Assembly: GCA_029260575.1 (NCBI GenBank)
Contig: JAJDDB010000032.1
Span: 1-64,000, forward strand
Reading direction: 5' to 3'
DNA from: Phycisphaerales bacterium
GTDB lineage: Bacteria; Planctomycetota; Phycisphaerae; Phycisphaerales; SM1A02
DNA length: 64,000 nt
The position numbers and the translations under genes were made by a program. The notes beneath the pieces are model-generated. The model was not told the origin of the DNA, ran no database searches, and saw only the letters and a list, made by a program, of their open reading frames with translations. Shown here in pieces: positions 43,825 to 52,593 of this stretch; position 1 is the first letter of the stretch, and each line of letters begins with the position of its first letter.

Positions 43825-46194
43825 TCAGCGCTCGCCTCGCTCGCCAAGTTTCTTGCGGATTTCAACATACCTTGCATCCGCTTCTTCGCGTGTCAATGTG
43901 CCAGCTTCGACTGCAGCCTCGATTTTTTCTTTGCTGGATTCCCAGTTGAAACGCATCGCCTCGCGGTGGCGCAGTTCAACGTGTTCACGCCGAGCTTCGC
44001 CGTCGTGATGTGCGAGGCGCCGGGCAATTCCTACGACAAGTTCGATTTGCTCTGCGGTGAGATTCTGAGCCTGAAGGTATTCGACGATGGCGGCATCGAC
44101 TTCGAAGGCGTCGCCTTCAGCTTTGATTTCACCTGCGATGCGCTTAATCGCGCCGAAGACCGGACGAATATTCTCGCGAGGAATTCCGGCCTCTGCCAGC
44201 GCGCCGGCAAAGCGTTTCGTCATGCCGTCTTCGTGGTCGTTGCGTTCGCGAGCCATAGCTTCGCGAACATTCATGAGACGTTCCGTCGCTTCCTCTTTGC
44301 TGATCTTGCCGGCTTCGACCATTTTCGTCAGTTCGGCTTTGATTTTTGCGTAATGCTCGCGGGTGATGCCATGTGAATCTCGCTCGCGCGACAATTCACG
44401 TCGGATCGCTTCGAGCTTTTCTTTACCCTGCGCTTCGGTGATGATGCCGGAGGCTATTGCTTCGTGAATCTCAGCAGCAAGCAGTTCAATCTCCTGCTGG
44501 CGTTTCTTGCGTTCAACGTTTGCATTCTGGACAGTCATCGCTTCACGCAGTTCTACGAGTTTGCGTTCGGCTTCAGCTTCGGTCAGTTCGCCCGCTTCGA
44601 CGGACCGTTTAATTTTCGCTGCCGCACTTTCAATCCTTGCGTAAAGGGGGTCGGGCGCCGGTTTGGGGATTTCAATTCCTGCTTTCCTATGCAGTTCCAT
44701 CAGCCGATCGTGCAACTCGATTTCGGAGATTTTGCCGGCCTTGTACGCTTCGTAGTTTGCCCGCTTCTTCACGCCGAAATCAGATTTGCTGTGAACGTAA
44801 ACTTCGATATCCTTTTCCATTGTCAGGAATCCACGCTCTGCTTGAGCTTCCGTCATTTCACCGCTGGCAACAGCAGTCTTGATGCGCTTCGAGGTGATTG
44901 TCGTCAGCAGCTTCATCGCAAGGACATCGTTGAAGTTCTCTGCGGTGAACCTCCCCGAGGCAACAGCATCGGAGCGTGACTGTTCTTCGGTCGCAACAAA
45001 GATCTCGATTGCGGTTCGTTCGTCCAACGTGCTGTTCAGAACCAACTCAGCGAGCGTGTCGAGAAACGCACTGCGTTCGGTCTCATTGTTCTTCTGTGTC
45101 TCAAGAATCGTTTCAGCATCATGTTTCACCGTCTGAGCGATGGACATTCCAACAGGCAGAAGCGCCGCAGCACATGCCAGCACAATTGCGCGAGTCCATT
45201 TCTGCGAACGGTTGATTGTCGTGTGGGACACAATCATGTTGAACCTCTTTTCCAGGATTCCGCCGCTATTGATCGCACTTGCCACAGCCGGCGGGCGGAG
45301 TGCCGGGGAGGCCAGGAATTCGACAACAGTCATGAGGGCATTGGCGTAGGTGCGTGGTTCGGGGCGCAATGCTGAAAGCACCAGCGCATCGCAACAGATT
45401 TCTTCATTGATGCGCAGATTGCGCCGCGCCCACCACGCAACCGGATTCCACCAGAAACTGACACACGCCAACCATTCGATCCAGCGAACCAGATAATCAC
45501 GCCTACGAACATGCGCAAGCTCGTGGCCGAGTATCCAGCGCAGTTGTTCGGTGCCCGCAGTGCCAGCAAATGCATCGGGAATGATGATGCGAACACGGCT
45601 GCCGATCCACCAGACCATCGGCGACAGGCGCGCTGTCGTGGTGTACACCATCGGCGTTGATCGAAGCGAAAGTTTCTGCGCAACAGAATGTGCGATGTCC
45701 TGCACATGATGCGGCGCTGCTGCAGAAGCCTTGTCAAGCAGGCGCTGGAATCGATACACACGAATCAGTGTCCAGAACAGGACAATGCTGCTGCCCGTGA
45801 GCCAGATGCCAAGCACGATCGATTTCCAATGGGTCTTGAACCAGGCCGGCAGCGAGAACGCCGCAGTTGTGGCCGCAGTTGTCGGCGATTTAGAAAGACT
45901 GTTCCAGTGGTCGTTGTGGCCTGCGCCGACCAATGCGGATTGCAGCGCAGCAGTCTGAGCTGCAGTGAGCGCAGTCGGAAGCTCAACTGTTGTTGCGGCG
46001 TCGGTGGCGGTCGGAAGAGTTACGACAGGTATCGACACGATCGGTGGCGTCAGAAGTTTGACAAGCACCACCAGCCACAACACATGTGCAACCATCGGCC
46101 ACTTGCCCGAACGATGAACGACCCAGGCAATCAGCGCAAGACCAAACGCAAGAAGTAGGTTGCTTGCTCCGAACGTAAGAAGCAGTTCAGTCAT
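43825..46194 (-). CDS. BlaR1/M56-type membrane protease sensor with long helical repeat tail
   Basis: A 789-residue membrane protein. The N-terminal part has about four hydrophobic segments and the cytosol-facing M56 zinc protease site H224-E-L-A-H228, followed by the R-R-x-D-Y-L, W-W-N-P-V-A-W-W and E-x-x-C-C-D-A blocks typical of BlaR1/MecR1. After a last membrane segment (about 320) there is no penicillin-binding domain. Instead a 430-residue charged helical region holds at least five copies of a unit like (A/S)-G-x-(L/I)-T/S-x-E-(E/A)-A-x-x-(R/K)-x-x-x-(I/L)-R. It overlaps blaI by 4 nt (ATGA), so the two are translationally coupled. It presumably cleaves or inactivates BlaI on an unknown envelope signal. 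Confidence 0.9.
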   Translation of the reverse strand: MTELLLTFGASNLLLAFGLALIAWVVHRSGKWPMVAHVLWLVVLVKLLTPPIVSIPVVTLPTATDAATTVELPTALTAAQTAALQSALVGAGHNDHWNSLSKSPTTAATTAAFSLPAWFKTHWKSIVLGIWLTGSSIVLFWTLIRVYRFQRLLDKASAAAPHHVQDIAHSVAQKLSLRSTPMVYTTTARLSPMVWWIGSRVRIIIPDAFAGTAGTEQLRWILGHELAHVRRRDYLVRWIEWLACVSFWWNPVAWWARRNLRINEEICCDALVLSALRPEPRTYANALMTVVEFLASPALRPPAVASAINSGGILEKRFNMIVSHTTINRSQKWTRAIVLACAAALLPVGMSIAQTVKHDAETILETQKNNETERSAFLDTLAELVLNSTLDERTAIEIFVATEEQSRSDAVASGRFTAENFNDVLAMKLLTTITSKRIKTAVASGEMTEAQAERGFLTMEKDIEVYVHSKSDFGVKKRANYEAYKAGKISEIELHDRLMELHRKAGIEIPKPAPDPLYARIESAAAKIKRSVEAGELTEAEAERKLVELREAMTVQNANVERKKRQQEIELLAAEIHEAIASGIITEAQGKEKLEAIRRELSRERDSHGITREHYAKIKAELTKMVEAGKISKEEATERLMNVREAMARERNDHEDGMTKRFAGALAEAGIPRENIRPVFGAIKRIAGEIKAEGDAFEVDAAIVEYLQAQNLTAEQIELVVGIARRLAHHDGEARREHVELRHREAMRFNWESSKEKIEAAVEAGTLTREEADARYVEIRKKLGERGER

Positions 46195-46580
46195 GATTGA
46201 TCTCCCCGCTCTGGAGTGTCGCTGAGAATTGTGCGCAGCCGGTCGACCTCGGCCTGCGAGATTTTCTTGTGTTCCATAAGGTGCGTGAGCAGTGGCGCAA
46301 GCGACCCGCCGGTGAGTTTGTCCGCAAGTGATTCAAGCTGATTGCCTGCGTACGTTCTTCGCGTGATGACCGCAGAGAACAGATGCACCGGCAGATCACG
46401 ATCGCGATCGACGAAACCCTTGTCTTCCAGTCGTTGCAGCAGTCGCTGCACCGTTCCGTGCTGGGCTCTGGATGCGGCTGGATAAAGCTGTTCGCGAAGC
46501 TGCCGGGCAGTCAACCTGTCCGCATCCCACAGCAATTCCATGACCGCCAGTTCAGCGTTGGCAAGCGGGGGGTGTTTCAT
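46191..46580 (-). CDS. BlaI/MecI/CopY-family transcriptional repressor
   Basis: A 129-residue winged-helix repressor from the ATG at 46580, with GGAG upstream. The sequence opens L-A-N-A-E-L-A-V-M-E-L-L-W and has the W-D-A-D-R-L-T-A-R-Q-L wing-helix, the T-V-Q-R-L-L-Q-R-L-E-D-K-G-F-V recognition helix and a C-terminal dimerisation helix, as in BlaI. Two inverted repeats with the core CGACA-N3-TGTCG lie just upstream, one inside the promoter spacer, which predicts autorepression. It is the first gene of the operon with the M56 protease. Confidence 0.93.
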   Translation of the reverse strand: MKHPPLANAELAVMELLWDADRLTARQLREQLYPAASRAQHGTVQRLLQRLEDKGFVDRDRDLPVHLFSAVITRRTYAGNQLESLADKLTGGSLAPLLTHLMEHKKISQAEVDRLRTILSDTPERGDQS

Positions 46581-46607
46581 TGGAGAGGCTCCGGCGTGAT
46601 GTACAAA

Positions 46608-46620
46608 CGACAAGTTGTCG
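46608..46620. promoter_or_regulatory. Operator 1 for the BlaI-type repressor
   Basis: A perfect dyad, CGACAAGTTGTCG, just downstream of the predicted -10 box, covering the probable transcription start. It shares the CGACA-N3-TGTCG core with operator 2; their centres are 21 bp (two helical turns) apart. Confidence 0.65.
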
Positions 46621-46622
46621 GC

Positions 46623-46651
46623 ACTGTACGACAATCTGTCGTACATGTCAA
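46623..46651 (-). promoter_or_regulatory. Predicted sigma70-type promoter of the blaI operon
   Basis: On the minus strand: -35 TTGACA (46651-46646), 17-bp spacer, -10 TACAGT (46628-46623). Operator 2 lies within the spacer. The ATG of blaI is about 43 nt downstream. Confidence 0.6.
46626..46644. promoter_or_regulatory. Operator 2 for the BlaI-type repressor
   Basis: A perfect 8+3+8 inverted repeat, GTACGACA-ATC-TGTCGTAC, occupying the promoter spacer. Its position between blaI and the divergent DUF899 gene means it could control both. Confidence 0.7.
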
Positions 46652-46810
46652 CCTGCTTCTTCAGCGAATTCCATCGAAAACGGGCAATTTCGGGTCGGCG
46701 CTCGGTCGCCGAAGCTGGGCTCTACCATTTGATGAGCCCGGCTGCGGGCTCGGCGGACAACAGGTCGCTGCCCGTCTTTGAAAACCACACTCTCAGTAAG
46801 GAGGGATGCC

Positions 46811-47539
46811 ATGCCCGCGCACACTGTTGTATCACACGAGCAGTGGGTCCAAGCCCGAAAGGATCATCTCCGCAAGGAAAAGGAATTCACGCGCCTGCGC
46901 GATGAACTTTCAGCCCAGCGCCGCGGCCTGCCCTGGGAAAAAGTCGAGAAGCAGTACACGTTTCATTCAACGGATGGCGACGTCACCCTTGCTGATCTGT
47001 TTGACAATCGCGGCCAGTTGATCATCTATCACTTTATGTACGGACCGGACTGGGATGCTGGCTGCAAGAGTTGTTCATTCTGGATCGACAACTTCAACGG
47101 CATCATCGTACACCTGCGTCATCGCGACACTAATCTCGCGATTGTCTCGCGCGCACCGATCGAAACACTTGAAGCGTATCGCAAGCGTATGGGTTGGAAT
47201 GTCAATTGGGTGTCAGCGCTGGATTCGGATTTCAATTATGACTTCCATGTCACCATGACGCCTTCGGAAGTGGCAGGCGGCGGCGGCTACTACAACTACC
47301 GCGAACACGGTTTCTCGATGGAAGAAGCGCCGGGCATCAGCGTCTTCCGCAATACCGATGACGGCATCTTCCATACGTATTCCACTTATGAACGCGGCTT
47401 GGACATGCTCAACGGTGCGTATCACCTACTGGATATCACACCCAAAGGCCGCGATGAACAGGAGACCGGCTCGATGGGTTGGTTGCGTCGCCATGATGAA
47501 TACGAAGATGCCGCGACTCCCTCATGCGAGTGTTGCTGA
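46811..47539 (+). CDS. DUF899 thioredoxin-fold protein
   Basis: A 242-residue cytoplasmic protein from the ATG at 46811, with a strong AAGGAGGG 6-7 nt upstream; an earlier ATG at 46778 is less likely. It has the DUF899 hallmarks W-x-x-A-R-x-x-x-L-x-x-E-K-E-x-T-R-x-x-D-x-L, Y-H-F-M-Y-G-P-D-W-D-x-G-C-x-x-C-S-F-W and G-x-S-x-F. The cysteine pair G-C-K-S-C lies in a thioredoxin-like fold, but no redox role is established for the family. It ends in C-E-C-C, giving a Cys-rich tail. It is divergent from blaI and may share its operators. Confidence 0.9.
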   Translation: MPAHTVVSHEQWVQARKDHLRKEKEFTRLRDELSAQRRGLPWEKVEKQYTFHSTDGDVTLADLFDNRGQLIIYHFMYGPDWDAGCKSCSFWIDNFNGIIVHLRHRDTNLAIVSRAPIETLEAYRKRMGWNVNWVSALDSDFNYDFHVTMTPSEVAGGGGYYNYREHGFSMEEAPGISVFRNTDDGIFHTYSTYERGLDMLNGAYHLLDITPKGRDEQETGSMGWLRRHDEYEDAATPSCECC

Positions 47540-47677
47540 GAGTCGTCAAAGCACTTTTTTTCCTCAGTCAGGAATGTGGTTCGATCGGAGCTCACAGCGG
47601 AACTGTCTGTTCAGAAAAGGTCAGATGAGTGGACGTGGTACACTGTCCGGCACTACACAGTTGTACTCCAGAATTGA

Positions 47678-50407
47678 ATGTATCTGCGGGGATACGCATT
47701 GGCCGATTCACCATCCAGTACTCCCGCCGGTCCACCGGAAGATCCGGATGAAGCAACGACGCGCTCTGTTGGCGCGCAGCGGCAAACCCGAGCAGACTCC
47801 AACCCATCTGACTTTCAACACGGCAGGTTCGAACCCGGTCATCGACTGGGATCGCGGTATCGCATTGTCGGCCTGCTCGGCTCGGGCGGTATGGGTGAGG
47901 TCTACCGGGCTGACGATCTGGAACTGGGTCAATCCGTCGCGTTGAAGTTTCTGCCGCAGCGCGTTGTTGCGGACGAATTGTGGTTGACGCGCTTCCGCAA
48001 TGAAGTGCGCACCGCACGTGAAATCGCGCATCCCAATGTCTGCAGAATGTATGACATTGCGGAAACGGATGGTCACGTTTTTCTGTCAATGGAATACATC
48101 GACGGCGAAGATCTTTCCGGCGTATTGCGCAGGCTCGGCAGGCCAAGTCGCGAAAAGGCTATTGAGATTGCCAGACAGATATGCCTTGGACTTGCGGCAG
48201 CGCATGAAAACGGTGTGCTGCATCGTGATCTGAAGCCGGCCAACATCATGATCGATGGACGCGGGCGGGTGCGCATCACCGACTTCGGATTGGCGGGTTT
48301 TCTTGACGAGTTGCAGGGCACTGTGGCTCGGGCCGGTACGCCTGCATATATGGCGCCGGAGCAACTCGCAGCCGGCACCGTCTCCGTGCGCAGTGATGTG
48401 TATTCACTGGGCTTGATTCTGTATGAGCTGTTTACCGGTTCTCGTGTTCATGATTCAAACAACATTGAAGAACTAAAGCGCTCACACAGCAGCGGTTCGT
48501 TGTCCACGCCGTCGTCGATTACCGAAGAAATTGACCCGGCAGTGGAGCGGGTGATCATGCGCTGCTTCGAAAATGAACCCGAGCAGCGCCCGCAGTCGGT
48601 GTATCAGGTTCTGGCAGCGCTGCCGGGTGGCGATCCGTTAGCAGCTGCGCTGGCCGCGGGGGAATTGCCATCACCGGAACTCGTTGCCAATGCCGGTGCG
48701 CGGGGTGGACTGTCAACCCGGGTTGCTGTTTTTCTGGCGGCATGGATTGCTGTCGTCACTGCGGCAAGTGTAATTCTGACCTCGACGCGAAAGGCTCCGG
48801 AACAGTCAGGCGTCGTCTTAATGACGCGGGCCGTCGAGATCCTGCGTGAACTTGGCTACGGCGAACTGCCAGCAAACACAGCATGGGGATTTACCGAGAA
48901 CACAGAGTATCTGACGCACCTGCGCCAGAGCGGTGATACATCGTGGTCCGGAGTTGACGACAAACTTCCTGCAACACTGCTGTTTTGGTGCAGATGGAGT
49001 CCATCAACGTTCTACGGCAAGACACAACTCCATGATCCATTTCCGAGCATTGAGGACCCTCCGCAATCAGAACCCGGCAGCATCACCATGATCCTCAACG
49101 ATGTTGGTCGGCTGGTGTGGTTGGACGTAGAAGCTGACCCCGATGTATTGCCAGCGACTGATCCTGCTGCTCATTGGGACGCATTGATGGCACGCGCGGG
49201 GTTGACGGACGAGGCAGTCACGGTGACCGAAGCGGAAGATGCACAAGTACTGCCCACGCACAGTGATGAAATCAGAGTGTGGGATGTCAATGCGCCGGAG
49301 GAATTGGGAGGGGAATTTGTTGCAGAGGCGGGCGCATTTCGTGGCCGACCTGTCCACTTTGCACTGCGCTGGAACTGGCAGCGCGTCGATGCTGCGTCCA
49401 TGGGCAGCGGTGATTCGTTACTCACGCGCGCATTCGTGTTCTTCGGCGCGCTCTTCGATCTGCTTGGTGCGCTCCTCTGGCCGGTCGTCATCATTGTCTC
49501 AGCAGTGCTTGCAGCACGAAACGTCCGGGCCGGACGCGGCGATCGAAGCGGGTCTATGCGAACTGGGCTGCTTATGGCTGGTCTGTACCTTGTCGCAGAA
49601 GTTGTGAACGTTCGATTCGGTGAGCAGGGGCTTGCATTGTCATTGAACGAGTTTGCGACCGGTCGTGCCCTCGGCCACACGCTGCTTCACGGATTTCAGA
49701 TATGGCTTGGGTATCTCGCGCTGGAACCGTATGTTCGTCAAATCTGGCCGCGGCTGCTCGTTGCCTGGGTGCGCTTGATGTCCGGTCGCTGGGACGATCC
49801 GTTAGTTGGTCGCGAGGTGCTTGTGGGAATGGCGCTCGGAACCGTGATCTGGATCGGCGCAACACTTACTGATGAAATTGCTGAATTGCTCGGACTTGCG
49901 AACTTTGCACCAGTTCCAAATCTGATGGCGCTCGAAGCAATTTCCCCGCCGATACTTCGCGTTTGGATGTTATGCTTGGTCATGACAGGCGGACTCCTGC
50001 ATGTCATGTATGTGTTGATTGTGTTGCTTGTAGCGCGGGTCCTGACACGACGTACATGGGCTGCAGCTTTGGTTGCAATTGTGCTCTTTGCAGCTGGCTC
50101 GCCGGGGTGGTATTTCGGCGTCGAATACGCGGGTTCAATTCCTATCCTCACGACATTCGTATGGGCACTTATCTATGCAGCCGTGATGGTGTTTGCATTG
50201 CTTCGATTCGGCATGGTGTGTGCTGTGAGCGCGCATGCTGGCTCGAACCTTCTCGGGTTAATGATTGGCACGCTGGATCTACGCGACTGGTATGCGGGGT
50301 CGATGGTCATCGTGCTATTCGCAGTCGCTGCTTTGGTCATCTATGGAGTATGGGTGTCCCTTGAAGGCCGGCCGATCTTCAGGGATGTGCTCGGACAATC
50401 CAAATGA
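47678..50407 (+). CDS. Membrane Ser/Thr protein kinase with sensor and multi-helix C-terminus
   Basis: A 909-residue protein. Residues about 60-325 form a PknB-type kinase domain with all key residues: glycine loop G-S-G-G-M-G (68-73), K90, E109, H182-R-D184-L-K-P-A-N189 and D202-F-G, then A-Y-M-A-P-E-Q. A membrane helix (about 350) leads to an extracytoplasmic domain of about 230 residues (ends near G-R-P-V-H-F-A-L-R-W) with no catalytic motif. About eight more helices follow to the C-terminus. This layout is known among acidobacterial and planctomycete kinases, where ligand and target are unknown. A TACACT box lies 34 nt before the ATG. The protein appears complete. Confidence 0.9.
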   Translation: MYLRGYALADSPSSTPAGPPEDPDEATTRSVGAQRQTRADSNPSDFQHGRFEPGHRLGSRYRIVGLLGSGGMGEVYRADDLELGQSVALKFLPQRVVADELWLTRFRNEVRTAREIAHPNVCRMYDIAETDGHVFLSMEYIDGEDLSGVLRRLGRPSREKAIEIARQICLGLAAAHENGVLHRDLKPANIMIDGRGRVRITDFGLAGFLDELQGTVARAGTPAYMAPEQLAAGTVSVRSDVYSLGLILYELFTGSRVHDSNNIEELKRSHSSGSLSTPSSITEEIDPAVERVIMRCFENEPEQRPQSVYQVLAALPGGDPLAAALAAGELPSPELVANAGARGGLSTRVAVFLAAWIAVVTAASVILTSTRKAPEQSGVVLMTRAVEILRELGYGELPANTAWGFTENTEYLTHLRQSGDTSWSGVDDKLPATLLFWCRWSPSTFYGKTQLHDPFPSIEDPPQSEPGSITMILNDVGRLVWLDVEADPDVLPATDPAAHWDALMARAGLTDEAVTVTEAEDAQVLPTHSDEIRVWDVNAPEELGGEFVAEAGAFRGRPVHFALRWNWQRVDAASMGSGDSLLTRAFVFFGALFDLLGALLWPVVIIVSAVLAARNVRAGRGDRSGSMRTGLLMAGLYLVAEVVNVRFGEQGLALSLNEFATGRALGHTLLHGFQIWLGYLALEPYVRQIWPRLLVAWVRLMSGRWDDPLVGREVLVGMALGTVIWIGATLTDEIAELLGLANFAPVPNLMALEAISPPILRVWMLCLVMTGGLLHVMYVLIVLLVARVLTRRTWAAALVAIVLFAAGSPGWYFGVEYAGSIPILTTFVWALIYAAVMVFALLRFGMVCAVSAHAGSNLLGLMIGTLDLRDWYAGSMVIVLFAVAALVIYGVWVSLEGRPIFRDVLGQSK

Positions 50408-50689
50408 ACCAGCGGCAAGACTGGTTGCAGCCCAAAACATTCTCGGACCATGTTGAATTCTCCCCGTGCCGATCATGCTGGGTTTGCGCCTTTGGCGGTC
50501 CGATATTGCGACTTCCGCAGAACAATGCCCCGAACCGGGCATTTGTCCAGTGGGGTACTAGCTGCGTTCGATAGGGCGTAACCCGAAAGTGCCACATCGT
50601 TGTGGTGGGGGCCGGCGGAGTCGGCCAGCAACTCGGTGCATTGCGGCTGGAGCCTGCTGATGCATCTACACGCGTGATTGGAGTGCCAG

Positions 50690-51403
50690 GTGAACCTCGA
50701 GATACTCACCGAGCAACTGTTCCAGGCTCTTATCAGTGGCGACCGCCAGACTGCACGGCAGATCGCTGATGAATCGCTGGACCAGGGAATGTCTGCAGAA
50801 CAATTGTCCCATGAAGTCTACTGGCCGGTGATGGAACTGATCAGCACGTTGTATCGGCAGGATCAGCTTTCCACGCTGGCCCACCACTATGCAACGCGAC
50901 TGCTGCGCAGCCTTGCTGATCAGGCACAGTCGCAGTACGCGCAGAAGCCGCGCCGCAACAAGAAGATTCTGATGTTCAGCGGCGAAGCAGAAGCCGATGA
51001 ACTGGCCGGTCTGCTTGTCGCGGATATCGCTGAAGCTGACGGCTACGACGTGTTCTTCGGCGGCGGCGGTGTCGCCAACGATGAAATCCTTGCTGAGATC
51101 GGCGAGCACCGGCCGGACATCCTCTTGATGTTCGCCTCGGGCGCACCTGATGCTCCGAATATTCGCACACTCATCGACACGATTCGCGGTGTGGGCGCGT
51201 GCCCGGATCTGCAGGTTGTCGTTGGTGGCGGGCTGTTCAATCGGGCTGAAGGCCTCGCAGAGGAAATCGGTGCCGATGTCTGGGCCAAGAGCCCGAGTGA
51301 ATTGCTCGAAAAGCTGATCAGCCAGGAAGGTCGCCGGGCCACCGAAGCCCAGCGAACCGTCGGCCGGACCCGCCGACCCACCAGCAAGACCGCAGCAGCC
51401 TGA
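50690..51403 (+). CDS. Cobalamin-binding-domain protein with altered B12 ligands
   Basis: About 237 residues from a GTG at 50690, with GGAG 6 nt upstream; a TTG at 50678 is an alternative. The N-terminal half is the helical B12-binding cap (as in MetH/LitR/CarH) and the C-terminal half a Rossmann-like B12-binding fold (G-Y-D-V-F-F-G-G-G-G-V, D-I-L-L-M-F-A-S, V-V-V-G-G-G-L-F-N). In the cap, the CarH pattern W-x9-E-H reads Y55-x9-H65-H66. The lower-ligand motif D-x-H-x-x-G reads A-D-E104-L-A-G, so the axial His is Glu. No DNA-binding MerR domain is present. It may be a diverged cobalamin or tetrapyrrole sensor. A terminator separates it from the sigma-factor gene. Confidence 0.78.
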   Translation: MNLEILTEQLFQALISGDRQTARQIADESLDQGMSAEQLSHEVYWPVMELISTLYRQDQLSTLAHHYATRLLRSLADQAQSQYAQKPRRNKKILMFSGEAEADELAGLLVADIAEADGYDVFFGGGGVANDEILAEIGEHRPDILLMFASGAPDAPNIRTLIDTIRGVGACPDLQVVVGGGLFNRAEGLAEEIGADVWAKSPSELLEKLISQEGRRATEAQRTVGRTRRPTSKTAAA

Positions 51404-51434
51404 ATCCGCTTCTGCGTGGCTTGAATCGAACAGG

Positions 51435-51459
51435 AGCCCGGACCCGGCCGGGCTTTTTT
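51435..51459 (+). terminator. Rho-independent terminator
   Basis: AGCCCGG and CCGGGCT pair (7 bp) around loop ACCCGG, followed by TTTTT. It ends the B12-domain gene. Confidence 0.85.
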
Positions 51460-51538
51460 CTTGCCCAGATTGACCGTGAGCCGACTTTTTGCGTTCGCAA
51501 CCACCGTTGGTACCAGCCATACCTATGATGGAATCCGC

Positions 51539-52129
51539 ATGATTATTGAGAAACGACTCGAAACGCAGTTGATTCGAAAGGCCAAGCGCGGCGATGGCGC
51601 TGCAATTGAAGCGCTGATCCGCGCGCATCAGGAAGCGCTCTATGCGTTCATGTTGCGCATGTCGGGCCGGCCTGAAGTGGCCGAGGACATCACCCAGGAA
51701 GCATTCGTACGCGTATTGAAGAATCTCGATCGCTTTGATCCGCGGTTCCGATTCAGCACGTGGGTCTTCACGATCGCCAAGCGGCTGTATGTGAATTCGA
51801 TCCAGAAACTCTCGCCGCGGTTTGATTCCGAAATGATCACCGGCCAGGACGGACACGGCGAAACTCCCGGCTACCAATCGGCCCAGCAGGAATCTGCGGA
51901 TAACTTGCGCGATGCGCTCGATGAGGCACTGGATAGTTTGAACACGCAGCAGCGGGAGATCGTCCTGCTGTTTCATCAGCAGAACTGGTCGATCACCGCA
52001 ATCTCCGAACATCTGGATATGCCCGAAGGCACGATCAAGAGTCATCTGCATCGGGCGCGAAAGCGCATGCGCGCGTTCATCGTTGCGGATGTTCGACGAC
52101 ACGAACAGGTCGCGGAGGTGCTGCTATGA
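51539..52129 (+). CDS. ECF-type RNA polymerase sigma factor
   Basis: A 196-residue sigma70-family protein from the ATG at 51539. Region 2 (about 20-90) includes M-S-G-R-P-E-V-A-E-D-I-T-Q-E-A-F-V-R-V-L and F-S-T-W-V-F-T-I-A-K-R; region 4 (about 130-185) includes L-N-T-Q-Q-R-E-I-V-L-L and M-P-E-G-T-I-K-S-H-L-H-R-A-R. Its stop overlaps the next start (ATGA), so it is coupled to a small membrane protein that is probably its anti-sigma factor. A TATGAT hexamer lies 10 nt upstream of the ATG without a clear SD, compatible with a leaderless transcript. Confidence 0.93.
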   Translation: MIIEKRLETQLIRKAKRGDGAAIEALIRAHQEALYAFMLRMSGRPEVAEDITQEAFVRVLKNLDRFDPRFRFSTWVFTIAKRLYVNSIQKLSPRFDSEMITGQDGHGETPGYQSAQQESADNLRDALDEALDSLNTQQREIVLLFHQQNWSITAISEHLDMPEGTIKSHLHRARKRMRAFIVADVRRHEQVAEVLL

Positions 52130-52590
52130 CAGCCTCATTCGGCCAACGGGACCCCAGCCCGCACGATCGCGAGATGTTCGATGCGCTGCGCACACAATCA
52201 GCTGCGCCGGATGTGACCCGAAGGGTCATGGGGCGGCTGGGCTACATGCGCGTGGCTGATTCGGTCGCGCGCCGCCGACGCCGGAATCTCTGGCTGCAGC
52301 GGGGGGCTTGTATCCTGATGATGGCCGCCGTCACAGTCACAGCGTGGCGTATTTACGATTCGAGCGCTGCAGTTCGTGGTCCGGCGGAGGTGACTGTCCC
52401 CGGCGCGATCATGCACGATGCCCACCAGCGGCAGTCGCAGTTTCAGACGTTAATCCAGAGCATTCGCCAACAGGCGCAGCCGGTGCAGCCCGACGGGCAG
52501 TTGCCGGTTGAATCGGTGCAAGAGGAATCAGAGTTCCAGCCGACCGATGATGTCAATCGCTCTGCAGGGGCTCCCGGTCAATGGGTCTGA
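52126..52590 (+). CDS. Probable membrane anti-sigma factor
   Basis: A 154-residue protein with a soluble N-terminus (about 1-65, P-H-D-R-E-M-F-D-A-L-R-T...D-V-T-R-R-V-M-G-R-L), one transmembrane helix at about 65-80 and a Gln/Pro-rich outer tail. It overlaps the sigma gene by 4 nt. I see no zinc-anti-sigma H-x3-C-x2-C motif, so assignment rests on position and topology. The stop is 3 nt before the start of the next gene, making a three-gene operon. Confidence 0.65.
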   Translation: MTASFGQRDPSPHDREMFDALRTQSAAPDVTRRVMGRLGYMRVADSVARRRRRNLWLQRGACILMMAAVTVTAWRIYDSSAAVRGPAEVTVPGAIMHDAHQRQSQFQTLIQSIRQQAQPVQPDGQLPVESVQEESEFQPTDDVNRSAGAPGQWV

Positions 52591-52593
52591 GAC

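Noticed and set aside
47826-47840. Sequence GGTTCGAACCCGGTC identical to the tRNA-Gly T-arm
   Set aside because: It lies within the kinase coding sequence, flanking bases do not form a cloverleaf, and the codons read F-E-P-G-H in frame; coincidence.
50666-52102. A 478-codon minus-strand open frame across the B12-domain and sigma-factor genes
   Set aside because: Antisense to two genes with clear family motifs; its Cys/Arg/His-rich composition is that of a shadow frame.
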